In this document: piece by piece, positions 1-11,172 of the stretch
Position numbering within the stretch: the stretch's first letter is position 1
How the letters are laid out: every line of letters begins with the position of its first letter
Origin: Burkholderia lata
Lineage (GTDB): Bacteria; Pseudomonadota; Gammaproteobacteria; Burkholderiales; Burkholderiaceae
Assembly: GCF_902499335.1 (NCBI RefSeq)
Contig: NZ_CABVQK010000001.1
Location: forward strand, 310,001-374,000
DNA: 64,000 nucleotides
Reading direction: 5' to 3'
The notes under the pieces: generated by a model
Seen by the model: the letters and a program-made list of their open reading frames with translations, nothing else
The model's database searches: none
Told to the model about the DNA's origin: nothing
Program-made: the position numbers and the translations under genes

Positions 1-112
1 TGACGCGCGCCGCCTGCTCCTCCGTCAGATAGCCGCCGGCTTCGAGTTCGATCAGCAGGACGGCGCGGTTGTCATCGATCGGTTCTGCCTGGCCCGGTTG
101 TTCGGAAGTCAT
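1..112 (-). CDS. Hypothetical protein, N-terminal fragment
   Basis: The minus-strand frame opens with ATG at 112 (MTSEQPGQAEPIDDNRAV...) and runs off the left edge, so only about 37 residues are visible. They are acidic, include an ELEAGGYLTEEQAARV-type helical stretch, and match no family I recognise. No clear RBS is visible. The call rests on an open frame with Burkholderia-like codon use; the rest of the gene lies outside the window. Confidence 0.4.
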   Translation of the reverse strand, partial: MTSEQPGQAEPIDDNRAVLLIELEAGGYLTEEQAARV

Positions 113-224
113 CGTTGTTGTTCTCCGTCGAGACCGACTCGCTGCGCGGGATATGCCGGCTTATTGTGTAGACGAATCGTGTCGGTCTCCGGAAATTACT
201 TGATTCGAGCGCATGTGTCGATAT

Positions 225-251
225 GCCCGCGCGTCGCTTTCTCGCGCGGGC
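225..251 (-). terminator. Hairpin downstream of the oxidoreductase gene
   Basis: GCCCGCGCG (225-233) and CGCGCGGGC (243-251) form a perfect 9-bp stem with a 9-nt loop, 10 bp past the stop codon at 262. No strong T-run follows in the minus direction, so termination is plausible but unproven. Confidence 0.45.
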
Positions 252-261
252 CTGCCATGCG

Positions 262-1050
262 TCATCCATGCGCGTGCGCCAAGTGCGCCGCAAACCCCAC
301 CTTCCCCGGCGCGATTTCTTCCTTCAGCGTCAACGCCGGAATCTCGTAATCACCCGCGTTCTGCCGCCGGAACGGAATCGGCTGCGCGGTCGATAACGCA
401 TCCAGACGCTTGCCGAGCGCCGCACGCGTTTCGTCGAAGCGCGCGTCGTTCATCTTGCCCGTCCGGTAGATCACGAACGGCGGCAACACATCGAACCCCG
501 GGTAGTACAGCACGCCGTGCTGGATCGGAAACAGCACGTCGTCGATCGGCCCGTTGATGCCGCGCGGGCTGTAATGCGATTCCCACCCGCCCGTCGTGAC
601 GATCACCATCGCGCGCTTGCCGGCAAACGAGCCTTCACCGTAGCGATCGCCCCAGTGCGTATCGGAATGCTCGCCGACGCCGTATGCAAAACCGTAGGCA
701 TACACGCGCTCGAACCAGCCCTTCATGATCGCCGGCATCGAGAACCACCATAGCGGAAACTGCAGGATCACCGCATCGGCCCACTTCAGCTTCTCCTGCT
801 CGCGTGCGATGTCTTCGCTTTGTGTGCCCGCCGCGAACGCGCGCTTCGAGTCGAGCGACGGATCGAACCGCGCGTCGGGCGCACGATCGGTCACGTCGCT
901 CGCATCGAACGCCGCCTTCCAGTTCATCGCATACAGGTCGGTCACCTGCACCGTGTGGCCGGCCGCTTCGAGATGCTCGACGGCAAAGTCGCGCAACGCA
1001 CCGTTCAGCGAACGCGGTTCGGGATGGGCATACACGATCAGCACATTCAT
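262..1050 (-). CDS. Flavodoxin-fold NAD(P)H dehydrogenase (quinone) family protein
   Basis: 262 residues. The N-terminal MNVLIVYAHPEPRSLNG is the beta1/P-loop signature of the Flavodoxin_2 family (KefF, MdaB and NQO1-like FMN/FAD oxidoreductases). The central QFPLWWFSMPAIMKGWFERV is the family's highly conserved block. Members transfer electrons from NAD(P)H to quinones, nitro or azo compounds in the cytoplasm. I chose the ATG at 1050 because GGAG lies 8 nt upstream; an in-frame GTG at 1059 overlaps that RBS. It is divergent from a LysR gene at 1137, which probably regulates it. The substrate cannot be read from sequence. Confidence 0.88.
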   Translation of the reverse strand: MNVLIVYAHPEPRSLNGALRDFAVEHLEAAGHTVQVTDLYAMNWKAAFDASDVTDRAPDARFDPSLDSKRAFAAGTQSEDIAREQEKLKWADAVILQFPLWWFSMPAIMKGWFERVYAYGFAYGVGEHSDTHWGDRYGEGSFAGKRAMVIVTTGGWESHYSPRGINGPIDDVLFPIQHGVLYYPGFDVLPPFVIYRTGKMNDARFDETRAALGKRLDALSTAQPIPFRRQNAGDYEIPALTLKEEIAPGKVGFAAHLAHAHG

Positions 1051-1136
1051 GTTCGTCACTCCGTGGATTGAATGACTGCAGGATGCCGTTACCCACGGTA
1101 TATTTGAAATGAATTCCTGATATTCCAGGTATAGCC

Positions 1137-2030
1137 ATGAATAATCTCAGGCGACTCGATCTCAATCTGCTCGTCACACTGGACGTGCTGCTCGCCGAAC
1201 ACAACGTCACGCGCGCTGCCGAGAAGCTGAACATGTCGCAGCCATCGGTCAGCGTGCAGCTGCAGAAGCTGCGCGACGTGTTCGGCGATCCGCTGCTGCT
1301 GCCGGGGCCACGCGGGATGCGGCCTACCGCGCGCGCGGAAGCGCTGCGCGAACCGTTGCGCGATGCGCTCGAAGCGGTCGAGCGTGCGGTCATTCCGGCC
1401 ACGCCGTTCGATCCCGCCACCGCGACGAACACGTGGCGTGTGGCAGCGACCGACTACGGCGAATCGACGATCGTGCTGCCCGCGCTGAGCGCGTTGCGCT
1501 CGGCCGCGCCCGCCACGCGACTCGCCGTCGTCGAACTCGTGCCGCCGCGCATCGAGCAGGATGCCGAACGAAACGGGATCGATCTCGCCTTCCACACATC
1601 CGAAGGGTCGCCGCCCGGCATGCGGCGCTTGCCGCTGTTCGCCGAGCGTTACGTGCTCATCGGCCGCGCCGGGCACCCGAAGTTGAAGCGACGCCCGACG
1701 CTCGCGCAGTTCGGCACGCTCGAACACGTCATCGTGTCGCCCGACGGCGGCGGTTTCTTCGGCGTGACCGACGAAGCGCTCGCGAAGGTGGGCGCCGCCC
1801 GGCGTGTCGTGCTGTCGGTGCCGCACTTCCTGTTCGTGATGTCGGCGGTCGCGAGCACCGATCTCGTCGCGATGCTGCCCGAGCGGCTGGTGCGTGACGT
1901 ACCCGCATTGCGTGTGGTGGAAGCGCCGGTCGAGGTGCCCGGCTATGAAATGTCGATGCTGTGGCATGAGCGCGTGCATCGCGATCCGGCGCACCGGTGG
2001 TTGCGGGAGACGATCGCGGCAGCGGTGTAG
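1137..2030 (+). CDS. LysR-family transcriptional regulator
   Basis: 297 residues. The N-terminal winged helix-turn-helix reads MNNLRRLDLNLLVTLDVLLA, then VTRAAEKLNMSQPSVSVQL. A periplasmic-binding-protein-like effector domain follows (about residues 90-290). The N-terminus resembles the NodD/SyrM-like subgroup (DLNLLVTLDVLL). It is divergently transcribed from the flavodoxin-fold oxidoreductase; only 86 bp separate the two start codons. That gap holds CCTGATATTCCAGG (1116-1129), an imperfect dyad that could be its operator. The effector is unknown. Confidence 0.9.
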   Translation: MNNLRRLDLNLLVTLDVLLAEHNVTRAAEKLNMSQPSVSVQLQKLRDVFGDPLLLPGPRGMRPTARAEALREPLRDALEAVERAVIPATPFDPATATNTWRVAATDYGESTIVLPALSALRSAAPATRLAVVELVPPRIEQDAERNGIDLAFHTSEGSPPGMRRLPLFAERYVLIGRAGHPKLKRRPTLAQFGTLEHVIVSPDGGGFFGVTDEALAKVGAARRVVLSVPHFLFVMSAVASTDLVAMLPERLVRDVPALRVVEAPVEVPGYEMSMLWHERVHRDPAHRWLRETIAAAV

Positions 2031-2114
2031 ATCGTTCGCCTGTCCGGTGCTGCCACCCGCTTCGATCGCCGTCACACAAAATCCTTCATCCGGGGCTTGA
2101 AACCGCACCAAACA

Positions 2115-2130
2115 CTGTATATATTTACAG
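2115..2130. promoter_or_regulatory. LexA (SOS) box
   Basis: CTGTATATATTTACAG has the CTGT-N8-ACAG form of the proteobacterial LexA operator and differs from the near-ideal CTGTATATATATACAG by one base. It lies 64 bp upstream of the ATG at 2195, a suitable place for promoter occlusion. The matching of motif and location is direct; LexA binding is inferred. Confidence 0.8.
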
Positions 2131-2194
2131 TGCTTTTGCACCATTTGACCCGAATTCCGTCATTCACAGACGAACGGACTTTTGTGAGGCGACC

Positions 2195-2599
2195 ATGTTC
2201 CAGGCATCCGCATTCGATCCCGAGCAACCCGGCTTCAACCCCGTCCACTTCGAGCGCGCCGCGCAGCGGGCGGTCGTCGATCTGCAGCGTGTCGCGGGCG
2301 GCCCCGCGCAGCGGGCGCTCGGCCTGCGGCGCCGAACCCATCCCGCGGCCGTCCGCACGATGAGCTGGCAGGCGCTGCTGAACGTCGAAGAGCTGGCATT
2401 CTCGAATGCCGGCTTCCTGAACCGCAACGATCCGGCCGTCGTCGACGCGTTCATCCGGCTGCGCGACAGCCGCCTGGTCGCCTCGGATGTCGAGGAGCCG
2501 GTCGACTGGCGCCGCGACGATGACGACCTGCCGGCCATCTACCTGATCGTCAAGGCGATGCTGGAAGCGGAAGAGGAAGAGCGGGCCGAAGCGGCCTGA
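2195..2599 (+). CDS. Hypothetical protein, probably SOS-induced
   Basis: 134 residues starting MFQASAFDPEQPGFNP. GTGAGG about 8 nt upstream of the ATG at 2195 acts as RBS. The protein is soluble, with a basic first half (ALGLRRRTHPAAVR) and an acidic end (DWRRDDDDLPAIY ... EAEEEERAEAA). No domain is recognised. A consensus LexA box upstream implies induction by DNA damage. The next gene, fadH, is convergent, so this is a single-gene unit. The function is unknown; a role in damage response is inferred only from the operator. Confidence 0.75.
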   Translation: MFQASAFDPEQPGFNPVHFERAAQRAVVDLQRVAGGPAQRALGLRRRTHPAAVRTMSWQALLNVEELAFSNAGFLNRNDPAVVDAFIRLRDSRLVASDVEEPVDWRRDDDDLPAIYLIVKAMLEAEEEERAEAA

Positions 2600-2774
2600 G
2601 CCGCGTGAGGGCCGTTCGCGTTCGCGGTCGCGGTCTGTCGGGATAGCGCCGCCACGTGACGTGGCGACGCGGCCGGCGCTGCTGCTCATTTCAGTCCTGC
2701 GCCAGCGAATCGACGCATCGAGCGGTGAGCCACGAATTGCCGCGCAGGCGGATCGCCGCCACGCGGCGTACGCC

Positions 2775-2800
2775 CGGGCGGCCGTTGCAGCGGCCGCCCG
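2775..2800 (-). terminator. Hairpin immediately downstream of fadH
   Basis: CGGGCGGCCG (2775-2784) pairs perfectly with CGGCCGCCCG (2791-2800) around a 6-nt loop and abuts the fadH stop codon at 2801. No long T-run is present. Confidence 0.55.
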
Positions 2801-5992
<3,192 letters not shown>

Positions 5993-6088
5993 TGCGAAAC
6001 TGCGAGCGGCACGTCGCCCCCGCCCGCGATTTCATCGGTATGATCAATGCCAAGCCCAAGCGGCGCCCGCCGGCGCACTCTCCGCCCC

Positions 6089-6634
6089 ATGCCCGACCAC
6101 ACCACCCTGATCGAATCGACGATCGACCGTATCGACACGAACCTCATCCGTGTCGCGTCCGATATCAAGAAGGTGCCGCTTTATCGTCTGACGATGCAGG
6201 ACGCCTGCTACTTCATCGCGGCGGACGATATCGATGCAGAAGCGTTCAAGCAGATCGATCGATTGAAGCCCGGGATGGCGGTGCGCGCGTGTGTCTTCGA
6301 CGATCGAGGCCGCCGTCGAATCGCGTGGATCAGGAGCAACGACCTGGCGATCGCGCCTTACGATGCGTTCCGACAAAAGAACAGCAACCTGTCGCTGCTC
6401 GCGTGGGCGTCGTGCATCTTCATGCTGAGCCTGCTGATCGACGGCGCCGCCTTCAAATCGGGCTGGGCGTTCGTCGGCGCGGTGACCTTGGTCGTGGGCA
6501 TCATCAGCCTGCTGGGCACCCTGCTTGCGATCGCCGGCCTGTCCGAACTGGTCTTTCGGCCTCAACGGCGCGAAGCCCAGGAAAAGTGGCAATACGAACC
6601 AGCCGGTTTCACGGTGGAACGGAGCAACGGATGA
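6089..6634 (+). CDS. Membrane protein of unknown function
   Basis: 181 residues. A soluble N-terminal part (about 100 residues, MPDHTTLIESTIDRI...) is followed by two hydrophobic segments near residues 105-122 (LSLLAWASCIFMLSLLI) and 127-155, then a short polar tail. No family was recognised. Its stop codon overlaps the start of the next gene as ATGA, so the two are translationally coupled and probably act together. The ATG at 6089 was preferred over an in-frame start at 6047 because the extra residues are Arg/Pro-rich and not protein-like. Confidence 0.65.
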   Translation: MPDHTTLIESTIDRIDTNLIRVASDIKKVPLYRLTMQDACYFIAADDIDAEAFKQIDRLKPGMAVRACVFDDRGRRRIAWIRSNDLAIAPYDAFRQKNSNLSLLAWASCIFMLSLLIDGAAFKSGWAFVGAVTLVVGIISLLGTLLAIAGLSELVFRPQRREAQEKWQYEPAGFTVERSNG

Positions 6635-7233
6635 CCGATCGCGCCATGCAGATCGCGTCGGGCTGCGTGAAGTCCGTCAGCCAGAAAACGATCAGTACGA
6701 AGGTCTGGAGCAACAACCTGGGCATGACCACGCAAAGCATCGAGGAGATCGCACTCCAGCTCGACACGATCGACGTACCGCTCACACTCAGGACGGACAG
6801 CACGCGAAGCGTGTTCATCGTCGCGGGCGACCGGTTGACAGTCGCATACGCCCAAAGTCAGGATCGCCGCGCCATCTACGCTATCCGCAACGTGACCGAC
6901 GGCTCGGTGTATCTCGTTCGCACCGCGAAAGTCGTTGCTGCCCGCACCGATGTTGTTGCAACGATCGGCCTGCTGGTCGCCATGGCCATCACCGTCGGCC
7001 TCGTGTCCGCGATGGAACGCAGCACGGACAGCGCGCTGGAGATATCCACATGGTTCGGCGGAGCCGCGATCGTCTTCTTCCTGCTGAGCACGATCCTGCG
7101 CACCGTGTTCGGCGCAATCGTGTGGCCCGAGATCCGGCGGCTCAGGCAACCCGGCGGCAAGCGCGAAATGAATGCCGCCCGGAACGCACTGTCACTCGCA
7201 AAGGAAGAAACGCCGCACATTCGCTTTATCTGA
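6631..7233 (+). CDS. Membrane protein of unknown function, coupled to the preceding gene
   Basis: 200 residues. A soluble N-terminal region is followed by two predicted membrane segments (DVVATIGLLVAMAITVGLV and the GAAIVFFLLSTILRTVFGA region) and a short basic tail. This repeats the layout of its upstream partner: an about 100-residue soluble domain, then a helical hairpin. The ATGA overlap at 6631-6634 indicates coupled translation. The similar layout suggests two subunits of one membrane complex, but no family is recognised. It converges on the aconitase-X genes. Confidence 0.65.
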   Translation: MTDRAMQIASGCVKSVSQKTISTKVWSNNLGMTTQSIEEIALQLDTIDVPLTLRTDSTRSVFIVAGDRLTVAYAQSQDRRAIYAIRNVTDGSVYLVRTAKVVAARTDVVATIGLLVAMAITVGLVSAMERSTDSALEISTWFGGAAIVFFLLSTILRTVFGAIVWPEIRRLRQPGGKREMNAARNALSLAKEETPHIRFI

Positions 7234-7254
7234 GCCGCCCCGGCGCACGACGCG

Positions 7255-7704
7255 TCACCGGTCGACGCAGATCCGCGCGCCGCCGTCCCCCTCACCCGCT
7301 TCGATCCGCACATCGCCCGTAGCGGCGACGATCGCGTCGTACACCTCATCGGTCACGCACACCACCGGCACCGCGATCGCATACAGCTCGGCAGCCACGA
7401 TCGCGCCGATCGAGATGATCAGGTCGCGCTCCTTCAGCACGATCCCGACCGGCCCCGTGCCGTTGCGCACCGCTTCCGCGAGCACGCTGCTGCTCGAACT
7501 CGATCCCTTCGCGTGCGGCATCACCATCACCTTGCCGGCGAGGCTCGCGCCGGCCTGCGGATGCCCGCGATCGACGATCTTTCCCACGCCGGAGTCGTAG
7601 CCGCCCCAGAAGCTGAGCGGCTTGTCGAGCACGAACGGGCACGCGCATGCGCTGCCCGGCACGAGCGTGTCGCCCGTCAACACCTTGCGCGTCGCTTCAG
7701 TCAT
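7255..7704 (-). CDS. Aconitase X swivel domain (small subunit)
   Basis: 149 residues. It matches the DUF126/AcnX swivelling-domain family, with the characteristic GKVMVMPHAKGSSSSSSVLAE serine-rich loop that contributes to the active site. In two-subunit (type II) aconitase-X enzymes this protein partners the large catalytic subunit; characterised members include cis-3-hydroxy-L-proline dehydratase and mevalonate-5-phosphate dehydratase. The start at 7704 overlaps the end of the large-subunit gene by 8 bp. An in-frame ATG at 7725 is less likely because it extends deeper into that gene. Confidence 0.88.
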   Translation of the reverse strand: MTEATRKVLTGDTLVPGSACACPFVLDKPLSFWGGYDSGVGKIVDRGHPQAGASLAGKVMVMPHAKGSSSSSSVLAEAVRNGTGPVGIVLKERDLIISIGAIVAAELYAIAVPVVCVTDEVYDAIVAATGDVRIEAGEGDGGARICVDR

Positions 7705-8944
7705 CGAATCGCACCTTTCCTTCATACGCCGAGCGCACGCATTCGCGCATGCTGCCGTACGCGACCGTCACACCGATGTTCGCGGGCGCATACGACGCCC
7801 ATTTCCCCGAATTGGTCATCACGAGCCCCGACAGTTGCTTCATCACCGGCGTGATGTACGTGCACGTGTCGACGACGATCTGAATGCCGCGCGCAGCGAA
7901 TTTCTCCGCGAGGCCGGCTTCGTCCAGCTCCCACAGGATGAACCGGCTCGTGTTCACGTAGAAATCGCAGGCCGGCTTGCCGTCGAACGCGTCGAGCAAG
8001 GCATCGAGCGTGCGGAATTCGGCGAGCGAGAAATGCGGCGTGCCGAGCGCCACCGCGACGAGCGTGTCGCCAGCCGCGCCGTGGTTCAGCGTGCGGCGAA
8101 TCTCGTCGAGATCGGCCATCGTCACGTCGACCGTGCGCTGCGCCGCTTGCCCGTGCAATGCGGCGTCGAGCGTGGGCGCTTCCGGCGTCACGCCGACCGC
8201 ATGGAACAGCGCGACGGCCCCGCTCGATGCGGCGGCCGCACCGAGCGCCTTGAGCTCGTCTTCGGTGGTGTCCGCCGGCAGCCCGACGATCGCCGGCACG
8301 ACCGCGCCCGCGATCCTGCCGATCAGCAGCCCGAGCGCGGCGAAATAGATGTCGCGCGACGGCAGGCGGCTGAAGTCCGGTGCGTTGAACACGATCCGCG
8401 CGGCGCGGTTCGCTTCGACATGCAGCCCCGCATACGGCGCACGCCCGGTGATCGCGGCGGCCAGGTCGAGAAAATCGCCGTACCGGCTCGTCCGCGCGCC
8501 GAGCACCGAATTCGCGAACACGATCGCGTTCGATTCCGCCCATGCGATCTGCTCGCCTTTCGCGGGACGGTTCTTCAGCTGATATGGCGCGCACGTGAAA
8601 CTCGATTCGCAGCCGAGCTGCAGATGCGCGTCCATCAGGCGCTGCGCGTCGCGCTGGATCGTGCGGTCGCCGTGGTACAGCTCGGGATGGATCAGGTCGA
8701 GCGACCCGACGTTCAACGTGGTCGGCACCGCGACCTTCGCGCCGGTGTCGACGAAATACTCGACGAAGTCGAGGCTGGTCTGGCCGTGGTAAAGGCAGCC
8801 GTCGATATGGGCGGACGTGATGTCGATCAGGTGCGGCGCGGACATCACTTGCGCCGTGCGCGCGACGATCCGCATCGCGCGCGCGACGCCATCGCCGAAA
8901 TCCCCGCGCAGCATCGCGCTGTCGCGGTCACTCAACTGCAGCAT
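7697..8944 (-). CDS. Aconitase X catalytic (large) subunit
   Basis: 415 residues of the DUF521/AcnX family, Fe-S-dependent dehydratases. Visible signatures are the SAHIDGCLYHGQ region, LGCESSFTCAPYQL (Cys and Ser residues near the cluster), GTPHFSLAEF, VDTCTYITPV and VMTNSGKWASYAP. An AGAGGAGC RBS lies upstream of the ATG at 8944. It is co-transcribed with the small subunit by overlap. No hydroxyproline, mevalonate or transporter genes are adjacent, so the substrate cannot be assigned; cis-3-hydroxyproline dehydratase is one candidate by family knowledge. Confidence 0.9.
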   Translation of the reverse strand: MLQLSDRDSAMLRGDFGDGVARAMRIVARTAQVMSAPHLIDITSAHIDGCLYHGQTSLDFVEYFVDTGAKVAVPTTLNVGSLDLIHPELYHGDRTIQRDAQRLMDAHLQLGCESSFTCAPYQLKNRPAKGEQIAWAESNAIVFANSVLGARTSRYGDFLDLAAAITGRAPYAGLHVEANRAARIVFNAPDFSRLPSRDIYFAALGLLIGRIAGAVVPAIVGLPADTTEDELKALGAAAASSGAVALFHAVGVTPEAPTLDAALHGQAAQRTVDVTMADLDEIRRTLNHGAAGDTLVAVALGTPHFSLAEFRTLDALLDAFDGKPACDFYVNTSRFILWELDEAGLAEKFAARGIQIVVDTCTYITPVMKQLSGLVMTNSGKWASYAPANIGVTVAYGSMRECVRSAYEGKVRFDD

Positions 8945-9129
8945 CGGTTGCTCCTCTGACGCGTGCCGGCGGCGCCGGCCCGTGAAACCCGTCAGGGGAC
9001 TCTACAACTGGAAATAAAAACTGTCCAGATCGACATCAATCCGGACAGTTTCAAAAACCAATTTCCACTCTCCAGCGCCACCAAAGCGACCAATGGATCG
9101 AATTCCGTTCCAGTTTGCCGCCGGTCCGT

Positions 9130-9558
9130 CTAACGTCCCGCGGTCACACTGAACAGCTCGTCGCGCAGCGCCTTCGCGCGGTCGCGGCCGAACTGCGTCT
9201 CGAATTCGTCCTGCGCGGCCTGCCACGCGACTTTTGCCTGCGCGAACGTGCGCTCGCCCAGCTTCGTGAGGCTCAGCGCATGCGCGCGCGTATCGTGCTC
9301 GGACGCGGCCGTCGCGACGAAGCCGTCGCGCTGCAGCGGCTTCAGCGCGCGCAACAACGTCGTGCGATCCATCACGAGCGTATCGGCGAGTTCGCTCATC
9401 AGCAGGCCGGGCTGGCGCGTCAGGTTCGCCATGATCGAGAACTGGGCGGGCGTGACGCCAACCGGGGCCAGATGGCGCTCGTACAGTTGCGTGACGAAGC
9501 GCGCCGCCTGACGCAGCGCGAGGCAGTTGCACGCGTGGGCAATCGAGGTGTCGTTCAT
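9130..9558 (-). CDS. MarR-family transcriptional regulator
   Basis: 142 residues with the MarR winged helix (VTPAQFSIMANL...LMSELADTLVMDRTTLLRALKPL...GFVATAASEHDTRA). It closely resembles the second MarR protein encoded at 10677-11108, so the two look like paralogues. A 16-bp dyad (9572-9587) directly upstream suggests autoregulation. It is divergent from a LysR gene at 9649. Confidence 0.9.
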   Translation of the reverse strand: MNDTSIAHACNCLALRQAARFVTQLYERHLAPVGVTPAQFSIMANLTRQPGLLMSELADTLVMDRTTLLRALKPLQRDGFVATAASEHDTRAHALSLTKLGERTFAQAKVAWQAAQDEFETQFGRDRAKALRDELFSVTAGR

Positions 9559-9571
9559 GCTTCGCAATTTA

Positions 9572-9587
9572 TATGTGCATATGCATA
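9572..9587. promoter_or_regulatory. Putative MarR operator, site A
   Basis: TATGTGCATATGCATA lies 13 bp upstream of the first MarR start codon and in the divergent region before the LysR gene. Near-identical 16-mers occur at 10668 and 11148, giving the consensus TAWGTGYAYATRCAYA. All three sit before genes of this efflux locus. Confidence 0.65.
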
Positions 9588-9648
9588 AAGTCAATGTACA
9601 CTCCGCCGTAACAAGGCCGGTGGCCGGCCTCGCGTCAAGGAGACGGAC

Positions 9649-10569
9649 ATGGACTACATCGACAAGCTGCGGATTTTCCGGTCGGTGGTGGAGATGCGCA
9701 GCTTCACGCGCGCCGCCGACATGCACGGCCTCGCGCGGCCTGTCGTGTCGCGCGCGGTCGCGGATCTGGAAGCGCGTTTCGGCAGCCGGCTGCTGCACCG
9801 GACCACCCGCCAGGTATCGCTGACCGAAACGGCCGAGCGCATCTACGAGCGCTGCGCCGCCGTGCTCGACGAACTCGACTCGCTCGAAGCGGAAGCGCAG
9901 ACGCACACACGCGAGCCCGAGGGCCTGCTGCGCCTCGTCGCGCACACGACGGCCGCGCTGAACCAGCTGGTGCCGCTGATCGCCGGCTTCAAGGCCGCAC
10001 ACCCGAAGGTGCGCCTCGACGTGACGCTGACCGAGCGCCCGGTCGATCTGGTCGGCGAAGGCTACGACATCGGCATCGTCGTGCCGTACATGCTGACGAG
10101 CGAATCGACCGTCGTGCGGCTCATCGAGCGGATTCCGCTCGTGATCGTCGCGACGCCCGCGTATCTGCGCACCCATTCACGCCCGGTCACGCCGGCCGAT
10201 CTCGCCGACCATCCGTTCGTGCCGATGTCGCCGTCGCTGCGCCGGCCCGCGCTGTCGTTCCGCGTTGACGGCAACACGCTGACCGTGCCGTTCCGCTTCG
10301 ACATCTCGTCGAACAGCCCCGTCTTCAACCGCGAAATGGTGTTGCATGACTTCGGCATCGGCGTCGTGCCGAAGACGCTCGTCGGCGCCCAGCTCGCGTC
10401 GGGCGCGCTCGTGCAGTTGCTGGCCGACGCCGATCTCGTCGATGCGTTCGTCGAGATCAAGCTCGCGTACGCGAACCGCGCGCTGCTGCCCGCGAAGGTC
10501 AAGGCGTTCATCGACTACACGGCCGCCTACTGCGACCGCGAAGGCTGGATTGTTCCGGCGGCGGCCTGA
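9649..10569 (+). CDS. LysR-family transcriptional regulator
   Basis: 306 residues. The HTH reads MDYIDKLRIFRSVVEMRSFT, then ADMHGLARPVVSRAVADLE; the effector domain covers about residues 92-295. It belongs to the subgroup in which the substrate-binding domain starts LRLVAHTTAALNQLVPLI. The AAGGAGA RBS 6 nt upstream of the ATG is strong. It sits between the two MarR genes and upstream of the efflux operon, which it may co-regulate. Confidence 0.9.
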   Translation: MDYIDKLRIFRSVVEMRSFTRAADMHGLARPVVSRAVADLEARFGSRLLHRTTRQVSLTETAERIYERCAAVLDELDSLEAEAQTHTREPEGLLRLVAHTTAALNQLVPLIAGFKAAHPKVRLDVTLTERPVDLVGEGYDIGIVVPYMLTSESTVVRLIERIPLVIVATPAYLRTHSRPVTPADLADHPFVPMSPSLRRPALSFRVDGNTLTVPFRFDISSNSPVFNREMVLHDFGIGVVPKTLVGAQLASGALVQLLADADLVDAFVEIKLAYANRALLPAKVKAFIDYTAAYCDREGWIVPAAA

Positions 10570-10667
10570 TCCGGCGCGCGAACGCACCGGTCTGCCGTCG
10601 ATTGGTACAGCCACGACACCAATCTGATCCTGCCCCGACCATCGATTCGCACCACCCTTCACCCCAA

Positions 10668-10683
10668 TATGTGTACATGCACA
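10668..10683. promoter_or_regulatory. Putative MarR operator, site B
   Basis: TATGTGTACATGCACA overlaps the ATG (10677) of the second MarR gene and matches sites A and C. A repressor bound here would block transcription or its own translation start, consistent with tight autoregulation. Confidence 0.6.
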
Positions 10684-11108
10684 AGACAACGCTCACCGAT
10701 GACGATTGCTTCGCGGTCCGGCAAGCCGCCCGCCGGATCTCGCAGTTCTACGAGCGTTATCTGTCGCGGGCGGGCGTGACGGCGTCGCAGTACAGCATTC
10801 TCGCGCTGCTGCGCGACCGGCCGGGACTGACGATGGCGACGCTGTCGGCCGTGCTGGTGATCGAACGCACCGCACTACTGCGCGCGCTCAAGCCGCTCGT
10901 CGGCGCGGCGCTGGTGGCAGGCCGGATCGAGCCGCCGTGCCGCCGCCAGACGTTCGCGCTGACCGCGCACGGCGAAACGAAGATCGCCGACGCGCAGGTG
11001 CACTGGCTCGCCGCGCAGGAAGCGTTCGAGCAGCGGTTCGGGTCGACGCAGGCGGCCCGCCTGAGAGACGAATTGTTCCGGATCACGCACAACCTGCCGG
11101 AACGCTAG
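10677..11108 (+). CDS. MarR-family transcriptional regulator (second paralogue)
   Basis: 143 residues. MarR winged helix with VTASQYSILALLRDRPGL, then LVIERTALLRALKPLV. Together with CFAVRQAARRISQFYERYLS it is clearly homologous, segment by segment, to the MarR protein at 9130-9558. The start codon has no good RBS and lies inside operator site B, so expression may be low. The protein is followed after 64 bp by the emrA-emrB-OMF operon and is its most likely repressor. Confidence 0.88.
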   Translation: MHKTTLTDDDCFAVRQAARRISQFYERYLSRAGVTASQYSILALLRDRPGLTMATLSAVLVIERTALLRALKPLVGAALVAGRIEPPCRRQTFALTAHGETKIADAQVHWLAAQEAFEQRFGSTQAARLRDELFRITHNLPER

Positions 11109-11147
11109 CCCCTTCCCCGATCGACGACATGCCGTCGATCGCTTTGA

Positions 11148-11163
11148 TAAGTGCATATACATA
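11148..11163. promoter_or_regulatory. Putative MarR operator, site C
   Basis: TAAGTGCATATACATA lies 9 bp upstream of the emrA start codon and shares the 16-bp pattern of sites A and B. It implies MarR control of the efflux operon. Confidence 0.65.
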
Positions 11164-11172
11164 GGTGAATCG

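Noticed and set aside
7622..8959. Long open frame on the plus strand (445 codons) across the aconitase X genes
   Set aside because: It is antisense to two clear AcnX genes, its Arg/His/Asp-rich translation is typical of a mirror frame in GC-rich DNA, and it has no domain signature.
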